This document shows positions 34,389-45,939 of a stretch of 64,000 bases of DNA, piece after piece (the stretch's first letter is position 1; every line of letters begins with the position of its first letter). The stretch comes from Phytohabitans maris (GTDB lineage Bacteria; Actinomycetota; Actinomycetes; Mycobacteriales; Micromonosporaceae), in assembly GCF_031085175.1 (NCBI RefSeq), contig NZ_JAVHUY010000035.1, positions 41,001-105,000 of the forward strand. The letters are read 5' to 3'. A program made the translations under genes and the position numbers. A model generated the notes under the pieces. It saw only the letters and a list, made by a program, of their open reading frames with translations. It did no database searches and had not been told where the DNA came from.

Positions 34389-35779
34389 TGCGGCTCCTTC
34401 ACATCATCACCGGAGGACCCGCCATCATCGGCGGCCGATGGCCCGCCGCCAGCCGATCGCCCGCCATCAGCGCCGCCAGCACCAGCGGAAGCGCCACCAG
34501 CACCAGCGGAAGCGTCGCGAGCGCCAGCGGAAGCGCCACCAGCACCAGCGGAAGCGCCGCGAGCGCCAGCGGAAGCGCCACCAGCACCAGCGGAAGCGCC
34601 GCGAGCGCCAGCGGAAGCGCCACCAGCACCAGCGGAAGCGCCGCGAGCGCCAGCGGAAGCGCCACCAGCACCAGCGGAGGCGCCGCGAGCGCCACCAGCA
34701 CCAGCAGAAGCGCCGCCAGCTTCAAGAGCGGCGGCATCCGCGTCGGGAGGAGAGGCAAGGCCCGCACCGGGAGGGGCGGCGGCCGCGCCGGACGAGGCGG
34801 CGCCCGCGTCAGGGGCGGCGTCGGAAGGGGTGGCGTCTGGGTCGGTGGGGGTGGGCGAGCCGGCGTACTCGTCGATGTCCAGGTCGCCGCCTGCGTCGTC
34901 GCCGCCGGTCCAGCGGACGGTCAGCTCTCCCAGCGCCTGTACCTGGACGAATCCGACCAGGCCCTCGCGGTACAGCTCGAGCAGCGCCAGGAACCTCGCG
35001 ACCACCTCGAGCGTGGACTGGCAGTCGGCGCAGAGTACGCGAAATGTGGCGGTCCCGGCCAGCCGTAGCCGGTCGCGCAGGAGGGCGGCGTGCTCGCGGA
35101 CGCTGACCCGTACGTCGTGCACGTGGGCGATCGACACCACCGGTACCGGTTTGGGGGTCATGGCCTTGATGGCGAGGCGGAGCAGGCGTTCGGGGCCGAT
35201 GCCGAGCACGAGGTCGGGCAGGGCTTCGGCGTAGCGGGGTTCGAGGGCGACGGCGCGCGGGTAGCGGCGGGCGCCGGCGGTCTCCAGGGCCGCGATGTGC
35301 GCTGCGGCCTCCTTGAACGCCTTGTACTGCAGCAGCCGCGCGAAGAGCAGGTCGCGGGCCTCCAGCAGCGCGAGGTCCTCCTCGTCCTCGACCTGGGCGG
35401 CGGGGAGCAGGCGGGCGGCCTTGAGGTCGAGCAGGGTGGCCGCGATGATGAGGAACTCGCTGGCCTCGTCGAGATCCCAGCCGTCGCCCATCGCCCGGAT
35501 GTACGCGATGAACTCGTCGGTGACCTTGTGCAGCGCGACCTCGGTCACGTCCAGCTTGTGCTTGCCGATCAGCTGGAGCAGCAGGTCGAACGGGCCGGTG
35601 AAGTTGGCCAGCCGCACGGTGAACTTACCCGAGCCAGCGCCGTCGGCACCGAGAGCGAGACCGCCGTCAGCAGCGGGAACGGCGCCAGCGCCGTCGTCAG
35701 GCTCGGGGACGACGGGCGCAGCGTCAGGCGACACCGGCACCGAATCCATCACCTGACCGTATTCCACGGTCGACGTCAT
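34385..35779 (-). CDS. scpA: Segregation and condensation protein ScpA with a repetitive C-terminal tail
   Basis: 464 residues from ATG 35779; the open frame upstream overlaps parA and is ignored. Residues about 50-290 are the kleisin core: FTVRLANFTGPFDLLLQLIG, a DEFIAYIRAMGDGWDLDEAS segment and a C-terminal winged helix. Residues about 300-464 are a low-complexity tail dominated by Gly, Ala and Ser, including a 14-residue unit GGASAGARGASAGA encoded by a 42-bp DNA tandem repeat. The tail sits where kleisins normally end in the SMC-binding winged helix. It is translationally coupled to scpB. Confidence 0.93.
   Translation of the reverse strand: MTSTVEYGQVMDSVPVSPDAAPVVPEPDDGAGAVPAADGGLALGADGAGSGKFTVRLANFTGPFDLLLQLIGKHKLDVTEVALHKVTDEFIAYIRAMGDGWDLDEASEFLIIAATLLDLKAARLLPAAQVEDEEDLALLEARDLLFARLLQYKAFKEAAAHIAALETAGARRYPRAVALEPRYAEALPDLVLGIGPERLLRLAIKAMTPKPVPVVSIAHVHDVRVSVREHAALLRDRLRLAGTATFRVLCADCQSTLEVVARFLALLELYREGLVGFVQVQALGELTVRWTGGDDAGGDLDIDEYAGSPTPTDPDATPSDAAPDAGAASSGAAAAPPGAGLASPPDADAAALEAGGASAGAGGARGASAGAGGASAGARGASAGAGGASAGARGASAGAGGASAGARGASAGAGGASAGARDASAGAGGASAGAGGADGGRSAGGGPSAADDGGSSGDDVKEPQ
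34493..34702 (-). repeat. 42-bp tandem repeat in the scpA tail
   Basis: A 42-bp unit (plus-strand start GCCACCAGCACCAGCGGAAG) begins at 34493, 34535, 34577, 34619 and 34661, with sporadic substitutions and a degraded last unit. It encodes the ScpA Gly-Ala-Ser tail. The period is a multiple of three, so copy-number changes would keep the frame. Confidence 0.9.
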
Positions 35780-35790
35780 CGCCCGGCAGG

Positions 35791-36720
35791 CTACCTCTCC
35801 GCCTGTGCGGCGATGACCTCGCGGGCCAGCTGCCGGTAGTTGCGCGCACCCGATGAGGCCGGGTCGAGCGTGGTGATCGGGGCGCCGGCCACCGTCGACT
35901 CGGGGAACTTGACCGTCTTGGTGATCACGGTCTGGTAGACCTTGTCGCCGAACGCCTCGACCACCCGCTGCAGCACCTGGCGGCAGTGGGTGGTGCGGCT
36001 GTCGTACATGGTGGCGAGGATGCCCTCGAGCTCCAGGTCGAAGTTGAGCCGCTCGCGCACCTTGTCGATCGTGTCGAGCAGCAGCGCCACGCCGCGCAGG
36101 CTGAAGAACTCGCACTCCAGCGGGATCAGCACGCCGTGCGCCACGGTCAGCGCGTTGATGGCGAGCAGGCCGAGGGAGGGCTGGCAGTCGATCAGGATGT
36201 AGTCGTACTCCTTGCGGACCGACTTGAGCACCCGGGCGAGCGCCATCTCCCGGGCGACCTCGTTGACCAGCTGGATCTCGGCGGCGGAGAGGTCGATATT
36301 GGCCGGGAGCAGGTGGAGGCCGGCCACGTCGGTCTTGATGAGCACGTCGTCGACGGTCACGTCGTCCTGCATCAGCAGGTTGTAGACGGAAAGGTCGAGG
36401 TTGTGCGGGTTGACGCCGAGGCCGACCGAGAGCGCGCCCTGCGGGTCGAAGTCGACCAGCAGCACCTTGCGCCCGTACTCGGCGAGCGCGGCGCCCAGGT
36501 TGATGGTCGTGGTGGTCTTGCCCACGCCACCCTTCTGGTTGGCCATCGCGACGATCCGCGCCGGACCGTGGCGGTCGGTCGGCATGGGCTCGGGGATGGG
36601 GCGGCGCATCGTGTAGGCCGCGGGGTCGGCCGGACCAAGCTCGGCGCCGAGGTCCATCGCACTCTGCTCCGCGCGCAGCGTCGAGGTCCACGACTCGACC
36701 TGCTCACCGTTACCAGCCAT
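35791..36720 (-). CDS. parA: ParA/Soj-family ATPase adjacent to scpAB
   Basis: 309 residues from ATG 36720. The deviant Walker A is VAMANQKGGVGKTTTTINLG, preceded by a ~50-residue N-terminal extension; VLLVDFDPQGALSVGLG and ILIDCQPSLGLLAINAL follow. It is 11 bp upstream of scpA in the same direction, and no parB is present. It is therefore the segregation-cluster ParA rather than the oriC partition ATPase, and probably cooperates with ScpAB/SMC. Upstream is a terminator-like stem, so parA-scpA-scpB-rluB is probably an operon with its own promoter between 36721 and 36915. Confidence 0.94.
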   Translation of the reverse strand: MAGNGEQVESWTSTLRAEQSAMDLGAELGPADPAAYTMRRPIPEPMPTDRHGPARIVAMANQKGGVGKTTTTINLGAALAEYGRKVLLVDFDPQGALSVGLGVNPHNLDLSVYNLLMQDDVTVDDVLIKTDVAGLHLLPANIDLSAAEIQLVNEVAREMALARVLKSVRKEYDYILIDCQPSLGLLAINALTVAHGVLIPLECEFFSLRGVALLLDTIDKVRERLNFDLELEGILATMYDSRTTHCRQVLQRVVEAFGDKVYQTVITKTVKFPESTVAGAPITTLDPASSGARNYRQLAREVIAAQAER

Positions 36721-36915
36721 GGCCTTGTGCGCCCCCTCCCGACGACTGCTCGGCGCCGGAGTCGACCGAACCCCCGCTGCGCCGCCACACGAGCCCGGGC
36801 CGTTGCCCGACTGTACGCCACTTCCCTGCTCACGGCCGGGGCGACACTCCGGCCTTGGGCGGCCGCTCCACACTAACCAACGCACGGGCCCGGTGGTGGA
36901 CACGGGGCCACCCGG

Positions 36916-36957
36916 GACGGCAAGCGACCCCCTCCACCGGGGAGGGGGTCGGCCGTC
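36916..36957 (-). terminator. Strong stem-loop between xerD and parA
   Basis: CGACCCCCTCC (36925-36935) pairs exactly with 36941-36951 around a 5-nt loop, and an outer GACGGC/GCCGTC pair extends the stem. It lies 78 bp after the xerD stop and 195 bp before the parA start. It probably ends the pyrG-ald-xerD transcript. The remaining intergenic sequence shows nothing else recognisable. Confidence 0.65.
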
Positions 36958-37034
36958 GCCGCTCATCGTTTGCGGGATGACTGAGCGGTGAGTCAGCTTA
37001 ACGCCGGCTGAGCTGGACCTGCGGCAGGACACGC

Positions 37035-37943
37035 CTAGCGGGCGCGGGGATGGGCTGTGGCGTACACCTCACGGAGCCGTTCGACCGTCACCAATGTGTA
37101 CACCTGGGTGGTGGTGACCGACGCGTGGCCGAGCAGCTCCTGCACGACCCGCACGTCCGCACCCCCGTCCAGCAGATGCGTGGCGTACGAATGACGGAGC
37201 GTGTGCGGCGACACCGCTCGCGGCCCCTCCACCGGCAGCCCCGCCCGCCCGGCGGCGCGGTGCAGGATCGTCCACGCGCTCTGGCGCGACAGCGGCCCGC
37301 CGCGCGCGTTCAGGAAGACGCGGGGGGTGCCACGGCCGGCCGCGGCCAGCTCGATCCGGGCGCCGGTGAGATAGGCGCGCAGCGCGTCGCAGGCGTACCC
37401 GCCCATCGGCACCAGCCGGGTGCGCCCGCCCTTGCCGTGCAGCAGTGCGGTCCCCTCGTCCAGGTCGAGGTCGTCCACGGCGGCACCCACGGCCTCCGAG
37501 ATGCGCGCCCCGGTGCCGTAGAGGAATTCCAGGAGCGCGCGGTCGCGTACCTCCAACGCGCTGGCCTCGCCCGCGGCCGCGAGCAACCGTTCCACATCGG
37601 ACACGTCCAGGGCCTTGGGCAGCCGGCGGGGCGGGACCGGCGGGCGGACGTCCCGGCTCACGTCGTCGGCCACCAGGCCTTCGCGCACCGCGAAGCGGTG
37701 CAGGCCGCGCACCGCGGACGCCGCGCGGGCCGCCGACGCCGCCGACAGCGGCGGGTGATCGGGGTCGCCGCCCCGCAGGGCGGCGACATAACCCGAGACA
37801 TGGCCGGGCGTGACCGACTCCAGGTCCGCCACGCCACCCCCGGCCAGAGTGGTCACATACCGGTCAAGATCCCGCCGGTACGACGAGAGCGTGTTCGCGG
37901 AGAGCCCCCGCTCGACGGTCAGGTGGTCGAGGTAGGTGCGCAC
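37035..37943 (-). CDS. xerD: Tyrosine recombinase XerD
   Basis: About 302 residues from GTG 37943. SAM-like N-terminal domain ([21 protein letters not shown]) and the catalytic domain with [19 protein letters not shown] (Arg), [19 protein letters not shown] (His, Arg), [14 protein letters not shown] (His, Tyr). XerD resolves chromosome dimers with XerC and FtsK. The start is doubtful: the GTG has only a weak AAGG. An in-frame ATA at 37964 overlaps the ald stop (ATAG) and has GGAGGAGG seven bases upstream, which would give 309 residues. Confidence 0.92.
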   Translation of the reverse strand: MRTYLDHLTVERGLSANTLSSYRRDLDRYVTTLAGGGVADLESVTPGHVSGYVAALRGGDPDHPPLSAASAARAASAVRGLHRFAVREGLVADDVSRDVRPPVPPRRLPKALDVSDVERLLAAAGEASALEVRDRALLEFLYGTGARISEAVGAAVDDLDLDEGTALLHGKGGRTRLVPMGGYACDALRAYLTGARIELAAAGRGTPRVFLNARGGPLSRQSAWTILHRAAGRAGLPVEGPRAVSPHTLRHSYATHLLDGGADVRVVQELLGHASVTTTQVYTLVTVERLREVYATAHPRAR

Positions 37944-37960
37944 CGCCTTCGCCAGGTCGG

Positions 37961-39076
37961 CTATCTGAGAACCTCCTCCAGCGGCACGCTCGCCATCCCG
38001 TGCGCCTCGGCCACCGGCCCGTAGGTGACGTGGCCGTCGTGCGTGTTGAGGCCGTTCGCGAGCGCCGGGTCGCGCCGCAGCGCCTCGCGCCAGCCGTGGT
38101 TGGCCAGCTCCAGCGCGTACGGCAGGGTGACGTTGGTCAGCGCGTACGTGCTGGTGTGCGGCACCGCGCCGGGCATGTTGGCCACGCAGTAGAAGACCGA
38201 GTCGTGCACTTTGTACACCGGGTCGGCGTGCGTGGTCGGGCGCGAGTCCTCGAAGCAGCCGCCCTGGTCGATGGAGATGTCGACCAGCACGCTGCCCGGC
38301 TTCATCCGCGAGACGAGCTCGTTGGAGACGATCGTCGGGGCCTTCGCGCCGGGCACGAGCACCGCCCCGATCACCAGGTCGGCGTCGAGGACGGCACGCT
38401 CCACCTCGTACGCGTTGGAGGCGACCGTCTGCAGGTGCCCCTGGTAGATCGCGTCGGCCGAGCGGAGCTTGTTGATGTTGCGGTCGAGCAGCAGCACCTC
38501 GGCCTGCATGCCGAGCGCGATCGCCGCCGCGTTCATGCCGGAGACGCCGGCGCCGACGACCACGACCTTCGCCGCGTACACGCCGGAGACGCCGCCCATC
38601 AGCACGCCGCGGCCGCCGCCCGAGCGCATCAGGTGGTACGCCCCGACCTGGGGCGCGAGCCGCCCGGCCACCTCGGACATGGGTGCGAGCAGCGGGAGCG
38701 CGCGGTCGGCGGTCTCCACCGTCTCGTACGCGATGCCGGTCACCTTGCGGTCCAGGAGCGCGTCGGTGCACTCCTTGGAGGCGGCGAGGTGCAGGTACGT
38801 GAACAGCACCTGCCCGGGCCGCATGCGCTGGTGCTCCTCGGCGATCGGCTCCTTGACCTTCAGCACCAGTTCCGCGGTGCCCCACACGTCGTCCGCCCCG
38901 GGCAGGACCCGCGCGCCCGCCGTGGCGAACTCGTCGTCGGTGATCGTGGAGCCCAGGCCGGCGCCGGACTCGACGTAGACCTCGTGACCCGCGCGGACGA
39001 ACTCGTTGACGCCCGCCGGGGTGATCGCCACGCGGTACTCGTGGTTCTTCACCTCGCGTGGGATTCCGACCTTCAC
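37961..39076 (-). CDS. ald: Alanine dehydrogenase
   Basis: 371 residues, standard length, from GTG 39076. N-terminal [20 protein letters not shown] and the substrate-binding KEP segment ([14 protein letters not shown]). The NAD-binding site is [37 protein letters not shown] and [13 protein letters not shown] are family hallmarks. It interconverts L-alanine and pyruvate plus ammonia. It lies just before xerD, almost overlapping, which is unusual metabolically but common in actinobacteria. The 350 bp upstream to the divergent TM2 gene hold the presumed promoters; I could not assign hexamers confidently. Confidence 0.96.
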   Translation of the reverse strand: MKVGIPREVKNHEYRVAITPAGVNEFVRAGHEVYVESGAGLGSTITDDEFATAGARVLPGADDVWGTAELVLKVKEPIAEEHQRMRPGQVLFTYLHLAASKECTDALLDRKVTGIAYETVETADRALPLLAPMSEVAGRLAPQVGAYHLMRSGGGRGVLMGGVSGVYAAKVVVVGAGVSGMNAAAIALGMQAEVLLLDRNINKLRSADAIYQGHLQTVASNAYEVERAVLDADLVIGAVLVPGAKAPTIVSNELVSRMKPGSVLVDISIDQGGCFEDSRPTTHADPVYKVHDSVFYCVANMPGAVPHTSTYALTNVTLPYALELANHGWREALRRDPALANGLNTHDGHVTYGPVAEAHGMASVPLEEVLR

Positions 39077-39425
39077 GTTGCCAGTACCTTTCCCCGGGGC
39101 GGCGCCCCCGGGCTTCGGCCGCGACGGCCCCGTTGCCGCCGCGATTCCGCGCCGCTGTCACGCTCTGTCGCCTTACCCGCCGGCACCTTTCGTGGCCGGC
39201 TGCGGCTTTTGCCCCACCGCTGGTCGCGATGGGTCCCGCCGTCGGCGGCAGTCTAGGGCCGCTTGGTTTCCGGGATCAGGCGACATGATGACAGTCGGTG
39301 AATACCCCAGCTGACGAACTGTCAGCCGCCGGCACTACCCGATCGGACACAATTCTCAGCCTACCGTCTCACAGAGTGGACCCTGCTCCCGACACATTCC
39401 GCTTGGATCACTATGGTGGCGCCTC

Positions 39426-39749
39426 ATGACCACTCCTCCGTACCAGCCGCAATACCCCGAGCAGCCGCAGTACGGGCAGCCTCAGTACGGCCAGCCGCAG
39501 GCTCCGTACGGCCAGCCCGGCGTGGTGTACTCCGACAAGAGCAAACTCGTCGCCGGACTCCTCGGCATCTTCCTCGGCACCTTCGGCGTGGGCCGCTTCT
39601 ACACGGGTCACACCGGCCTCGCCGTGGGCCAGCTCCTGGTCGGCGTCCTCACCTGTGGCCTGGGTGGCCTCTGGGGCCTGATCGACGGCATCCTGATCCT
39701 CGTGAACGGCGGCACCGACGCCCAGGGCCGCGTGCTTCGCGACAGCTGA
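39426..39749 (+). CDS. TM2-domain membrane protein
   Basis: 107 residues from ATG 39426. The N-terminal 35 residues are Pro/Gln/Tyr-rich with a YGQPQ repeat. Two membrane helices follow (about 41-62 and 68-90), with the TM2 signature LLGIFLGTFGVGRFYTGHTG between charged residues. The C-terminus is short and polar. The function of these proteins is unknown. The gene is alone, followed by a strong convergent stem-loop. Confidence 0.9.
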   Translation: MTTPPYQPQYPEQPQYGQPQYGQPQAPYGQPGVVYSDKSKLVAGLLGIFLGTFGVGRFYTGHTGLAVGQLLVGVLTCGLGGLWGLIDGILILVNGGTDAQGRVLRDS

Positions 39750-39937
39750 CCTTTTCCGCCCGTTTCTCGGAGCCGCCGGTCGTCGACCGGCGGCTCTACG
39801 CTTTCGCCCCGGTAGGGCCCTCACCCACCACGCCGGTCGCCGCGCGAGTCGCGCGGCGTCCCCCGCCGGTGTTGGGATCGACCGTGTAGTGGGTGGTAAC
39901 CCATAAACGGCGGGCGCGCGGCGCCCCCCGCGGGTGC

Positions 39938-39983
39938 TCGAAGCTCCCCTGAAGTCGTTCTACCGACTTCAGGGGAGCTTCGA
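39938..39983. terminator. Bidirectional terminator-like stem-loop, family member 1
   Basis: A perfect 20-bp stem: TCGAAGCTCCCCTGAAGTCG (39938-39957), a TTCTAC loop, and its reverse complement to 39983. It lies between the convergent TM2 and Nudix genes. A related stem at 56422-56475 shares the AGCTCCC...GGGGAGCTT core, the TTCTA loop and the GATCAC flank. Confidence 0.8.
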
Positions 39984-40019
39984 TCACCCTGACCGGGGCA
40001 AGGAGCCGGGAGGCGTGGG

Positions 40020-42400
<2,381 letters not shown>

Positions 42401-44803
42401 TCAAGTGTTGATCGCGCCATCCACGGGATTCCACGGTAACACCTTCGCCGCCAACCGCACGCCGCCGCCCTGCTCGTGTCGCTGATCACTGCTGGTCTCG
42501 GGTGCCGGCGCGGCCTCCGGCCGGCGCTCGTCGCCGTCTTCGGCGCCCGCCCCGGAAGGATCGCCGGCCGCCTCGGAGCGGCGGGCGTCCGGGAGCGGGC
42601 CGGGCGCCGCCGGCCGCGGGATCTCCGCGTCGGGTGGGGCGACCGGTGGTTGGGTGCGGTCCAGGGCATGGTCCAGCACGCGCAGCGACGCCAGCGCGGC
42701 CATGGGTACCGTCAGCGCCGCGACCGCCCCGGCCACGTCCAGCCCGGACCCGCCGAGGACGCCGCCGATCACGGCCGCCGTCGCGATCCCGGCCATCGCC
42801 GCCCGGATCGCCGGATATATCCCGAAAAGTCGCTTGAGTCCGCCCCAGGGTCGTAGCAGCGCGAACCACACCAGCACCGCACCCACGACGGCGAGCACCG
42901 TCAGCGGGCTGTCCAGCGAGCCCACACTCGACGCGGCCGCCCGCTGCACCGCCCGTCCCCCGGTGCCGTCGCCGAGCGCGCCCAGGAAGCGTCCCAGCCG
43001 GTCCCGTTCGGCGTCCGGCCGGCTCAGGTCGAGCACCGCGAAGCCGGCGGTCACCACCAGCCCGGCGATCGTCGCCCAGCCCAGCCGGCTGAACGTCAGC
43101 CACCCACCGGTGCTGATCACCGCGGCGATCCCCACCCCGGCGGTCAGGGCGATCGCGCCGACCGCGTCCGCGCCCAGGTACGGGCTGCCGGCCAGCAGCA
43201 CGCCGGCCCCGCCGACGCCGCCGACCACGTACGGGCGCCAGGTGCGGCGTACCCGCTGGGCCAGGCAGCCGGCCACGAGCAGCGTCCCGGCCACGAAGAC
43301 GCCGAGCCCGACCCGGCCCAGCCCGGCGTACCGGCCGCCGGTGAGCGCCGAGTAGCCGGCCACGCCGTTGAGCTGGAGCCGCGCGCCGGTGAGCACATCG
43401 GCGGCGACGACCACCGCGGCGATCGCGGCGACCATCGCGAGCGGGCCGAGCGTCTGCCGGTACGCGGGCGTGAAGCGCACCGCGGCGGTACCGGCGGCCA
43501 GCAGCGCGAGCGTGACCGCGCCGAAGAGCAGCCCGGGCTGGTCGGTACGCCACCAGGGCACCGCGTCGGCGACGAGCGCGGCCGGGATGGCGAGGGCGGC
43601 GGCGACCAGTAGCACCTCGATGACGTTGACCACCGGGCGGGGTACCGCCAGCGGCCGGGGCCGGGCCGCCTTGCTCGTCCGCCTGACCCACCCGTGGAAG
43701 CCGAACCGTGGCGAGGCCGACTCGACCGGCATCCGGGCCCGGCGCAGCAGCGGTACGACGGCCACGGCCAGCACGAACTGCGCGGCGGCGAGCAGCCCGA
43801 AGAACCACGTGGCGATCCGCCGCTGGGCGCCCGCCTCCCGGTCGGCGTCGGCCGGCTGGGTGACCGCCGCGTCGAGCTTCTCCGGCCGGCCGGGGACGCT
43901 GCGGGCCGGCTGGCCGGCGAAGACGTTCTCCGGCAGCGCCCGCCCCGTCGCGGTGAGCGCGGTCGGTGCGAGGTCGACCAGCTGCAGGTACCCGTCCCGG
44001 CCGGTGCTGGCGCTGGTCAGCCAGCCGCGCTCCCAGCCGGGGCCGTCGGCGACGACGACATGCAGCCGGCGCGAGTCGTCGGTGTCGGAGAGGCCGGCCA
44101 CGATCACCAGCGAGTCCGGCGGCCGGGCGGCGAGCAGCCGGGCCAGCCGCGCGTCGGCGTCCCGGGCCTGCGCCTGCCGGGCGGCCGGATCGGCGGCGGC
44201 GACCGTACCCGAGTCGACCATCGCCAGTACGCAGTCGTCGAGCAGCTCGGTGGCGTCCGGCGGCAGCTCCGGCTCGTACCGGTCGACCCGGCCGAACGGG
44301 CGGGCCGCCGCGACCGCCGCCCCGGTGCCGACGGCGACCGTGCACCGCACCGACTCGGCGAGCGCGCCGGGCACCGCGCCGTACGGCAGCTGCTCCTGGT
44401 TGTGCCGCACGACGTTGCGCTGCTCGGGCAGGAACGCGCCGATCCCGTCCGGCCGCTCCACGTCGACGGTCACGTCCGGGCAGGCCACGCCGGGGCTGGG
44501 CGGGGAGGCCGGGCCGGCGCTCCAGAGGGCGCGGTTGCCGGCGCCGAGCGTGGTCCAGCCGTCGAGCGGGCAGGTCGGCTGGTCCGCGGACTGTACGGAG
44601 AGCGAGGCGATCGAGCCCCGCTCGGCCATGCTCCACAGCGTCGGAGTGTCCTGGGCGTTCACGTCCTCCCAGCGCAGCCCCGGGATCCCGGCGATGATCA
44701 CGTAGTCGACGGTCGGGGCGGGAGTCGCGGGGGCGGCCGAAGCAGGGCCTCCCATGGCCGCGAGTAAGCCGGCGACCAGGGTGAAGACCGCCCACCGCCT
44801 CAT
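42401..44803 (-). CDS. Membrane protein with an alkaline-phosphatase-like exterior domain
   Basis: 800 residues from ATG 44803, overlapping the glycosyltransferase stop as ATGA. A signal peptide (residues 1-23, ending SAAPA) leads to an exported domain to about 330 beginning VDYVIIAGIPGLRWEDV and PTLWSMAERGSIASL, which resembles the alkaline phosphatase/sulfatase fold. The usual nucleophile cannot be placed with certainty. Then come about ten to twelve membrane helices (335-690) and a ~100-residue disordered, Ala/Pro/Glu-rich cytosolic tail. It belongs to a conserved actinobacterial family near murJ. A role in processing exported envelope polymers is inference. Confidence 0.78.
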   Translation of the reverse strand: MRRWAVFTLVAGLLAAMGGPASAAPATPAPTVDYVIIAGIPGLRWEDVNAQDTPTLWSMAERGSIASLSVQSADQPTCPLDGWTTLGAGNRALWSAGPASPPSPGVACPDVTVDVERPDGIGAFLPEQRNVVRHNQEQLPYGAVPGALAESVRCTVAVGTGAAVAAARPFGRVDRYEPELPPDATELLDDCVLAMVDSGTVAAADPAARQAQARDADARLARLLAARPPDSLVIVAGLSDTDDSRRLHVVVADGPGWERGWLTSASTGRDGYLQLVDLAPTALTATGRALPENVFAGQPARSVPGRPEKLDAAVTQPADADREAGAQRRIATWFFGLLAAAQFVLAVAVVPLLRRARMPVESASPRFGFHGWVRRTSKAARPRPLAVPRPVVNVIEVLLVAAALAIPAALVADAVPWWRTDQPGLLFGAVTLALLAAGTAAVRFTPAYRQTLGPLAMVAAIAAVVVAADVLTGARLQLNGVAGYSALTGGRYAGLGRVGLGVFVAGTLLVAGCLAQRVRRTWRPYVVGGVGGAGVLLAGSPYLGADAVGAIALTAGVGIAAVISTGGWLTFSRLGWATIAGLVVTAGFAVLDLSRPDAERDRLGRFLGALGDGTGGRAVQRAAASSVGSLDSPLTVLAVVGAVLVWFALLRPWGGLKRLFGIYPAIRAAMAGIATAAVIGGVLGGSGLDVAGAVAALTVPMAALASLRVLDHALDRTQPPVAPPDAEIPRPAAPGPLPDARRSEAAGDPSGAGAEDGDERRPEAAPAPETSSDQRHEQGGGVRLAAKVLPWNPVDGAINT

Positions 44804-45939
44804 GACGGATGCGCCCGCTCCGCCGCCACGACCTCGGCGTACACCGCCTGGACCGCCTCGACCGTGTCCGCCTCGTCCGGCCAGGTGTCGGCCCGCTCCG
44901 GGCCCCGCCGGGCGTACTCGGCGCGCAGGTCCGGGTCGGCGAGCAGCTCGCGTACGGCCGTGTCGACCGCGTCCACGTCGTCCGGCGGTACGAGCCGCGC
45001 GGCGTCGCCGACCAGGCCGGGCACGCCGCCGACGGCGGTGGTCACCAGCGGTACGCCGGCCCGCAGCGCCTCCTGCGCGAACAGCTGCCGCGCCTCCCAG
45101 TCGCTGGTCACGACGGCCAGGTCGGCGCCGGCCAGCAGGTCGGAGACGTCGTTGCGGTGGCCGAGCAGGGTGACCGGCGCGCGCATCTCGGAGATCCGGG
45201 CGGCCAGCGGCATGTACGCCGGTCCGGTGCCGGCGATCACCACGACCGGCGCCGGGTCCAGCTCCCGCCAGCGGGCGGCCGCGTCGACCAGCACGTCGTA
45301 CCGCTTCTGCGGGTGCAGCCGCCCCACGGACAAGATCAAGGGCCGCTCTGACGGTGCCGCGCCACCGGCCCGGGTGGGGCCTGGACCGATCGCGAACTCG
45401 GCCCGCACCGCGGCCCGGGAGCGGCGGGGCGGCGGGAGCACCGGCGCGGCGACCGGGCTCAGCCGGGCGTCCCGGGCGCCGAGCTCGCGGGCGGTCTCGA
45501 CCAGGTCGTCCGAGGCGCCGAGGGTGATCCGCGCGGCCCGGGCGACGGCCCGGGCGGCCAGGCGCGACGCGGTCCCCCGCAACCCCTTGGCGATCACCGC
45601 GTTGTGCCAGGTCACGACGAGCGGCGGGCGGGGACGGACCAGCGCCGCCACGAAGCCGGCCCGCAGACCGTGCGCGTGCACCACGTCGACCGTACCGATC
45701 GCGCGGCGCAGGTCGCCGACCGCGCGGGCGTCGGTGAGGCGCGGGTTGGGCGGGATCTCGACGGCCTCGAACCGGGCACCGCTCTCGGTGAACCGGAACC
45801 GCTCGTCGGTCGCCGCCGGACCGCAGACCGTGACGGTGGCGCCGCCGGCGACGAGCCCGCGGGCCAGGGACGCGACGTGCTGGCCAACACCGCCGGTGCT
45901 GGAGGCGAGGACCAGAGCGACGGCCCCGTCAAAGCTCAC
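44800..45939 (-). CDS. Family-4 glycosyltransferase
   Basis: 379 residues from GTG 45939, overlapping the murJ stop (GTGA). A GT-B fold: N-terminal ASSTGGVGQHVASLARGLV with VVHAHGLRAG, and C-terminal ILSVGRLHPQKRYDVLVDA, EALRAGVPLVTTAVGG for nucleotide-sugar binding. GT4 enzymes use activated sugars with retention of configuration. Its position between murJ and an exported phosphatase-like protein suggests an envelope polysaccharide or lipid-linked precursor. Donor and acceptor are unknown. Confidence 0.88.
   Translation of the reverse strand: MSFDGAVALVLASSTGGVGQHVASLARGLVAGGATVTVCGPAATDERFRFTESGARFEAVEIPPNPRLTDARAVGDLRRAIGTVDVVHAHGLRAGFVAALVRPRPPLVVTWHNAVIAKGLRGTASRLAARAVARAARITLGASDDLVETARELGARDARLSPVAAPVLPPPRRSRAAVRAEFAIGPGPTRAGGAAPSERPLILSVGRLHPQKRYDVLVDAAARWRELDPAPVVVIAGTGPAYMPLAARISEMRAPVTLLGHRNDVSDLLAGADLAVVTSDWEARQLFAQEALRAGVPLVTTAVGGVPGLVGDAARLVPPDDVDAVDTAVRELLADPDLRAEYARRGPERADTWPDEADTVEAVQAVYAEVVAAERAHPS

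Noticed and set aside
34465..34720. Regular 42-bp repeats resembling a CRISPR array
   Set aside because: Units are contiguous and lack unique spacers; they are in frame within scpA.
33374..35106. Long plus-strand frames over scpA and scpB
   Set aside because: They read as Arg/Ser-rich or Arg/Gln-His repeats complementary to the scpA/scpB low-complexity regions, with no domain and no ribosome site.
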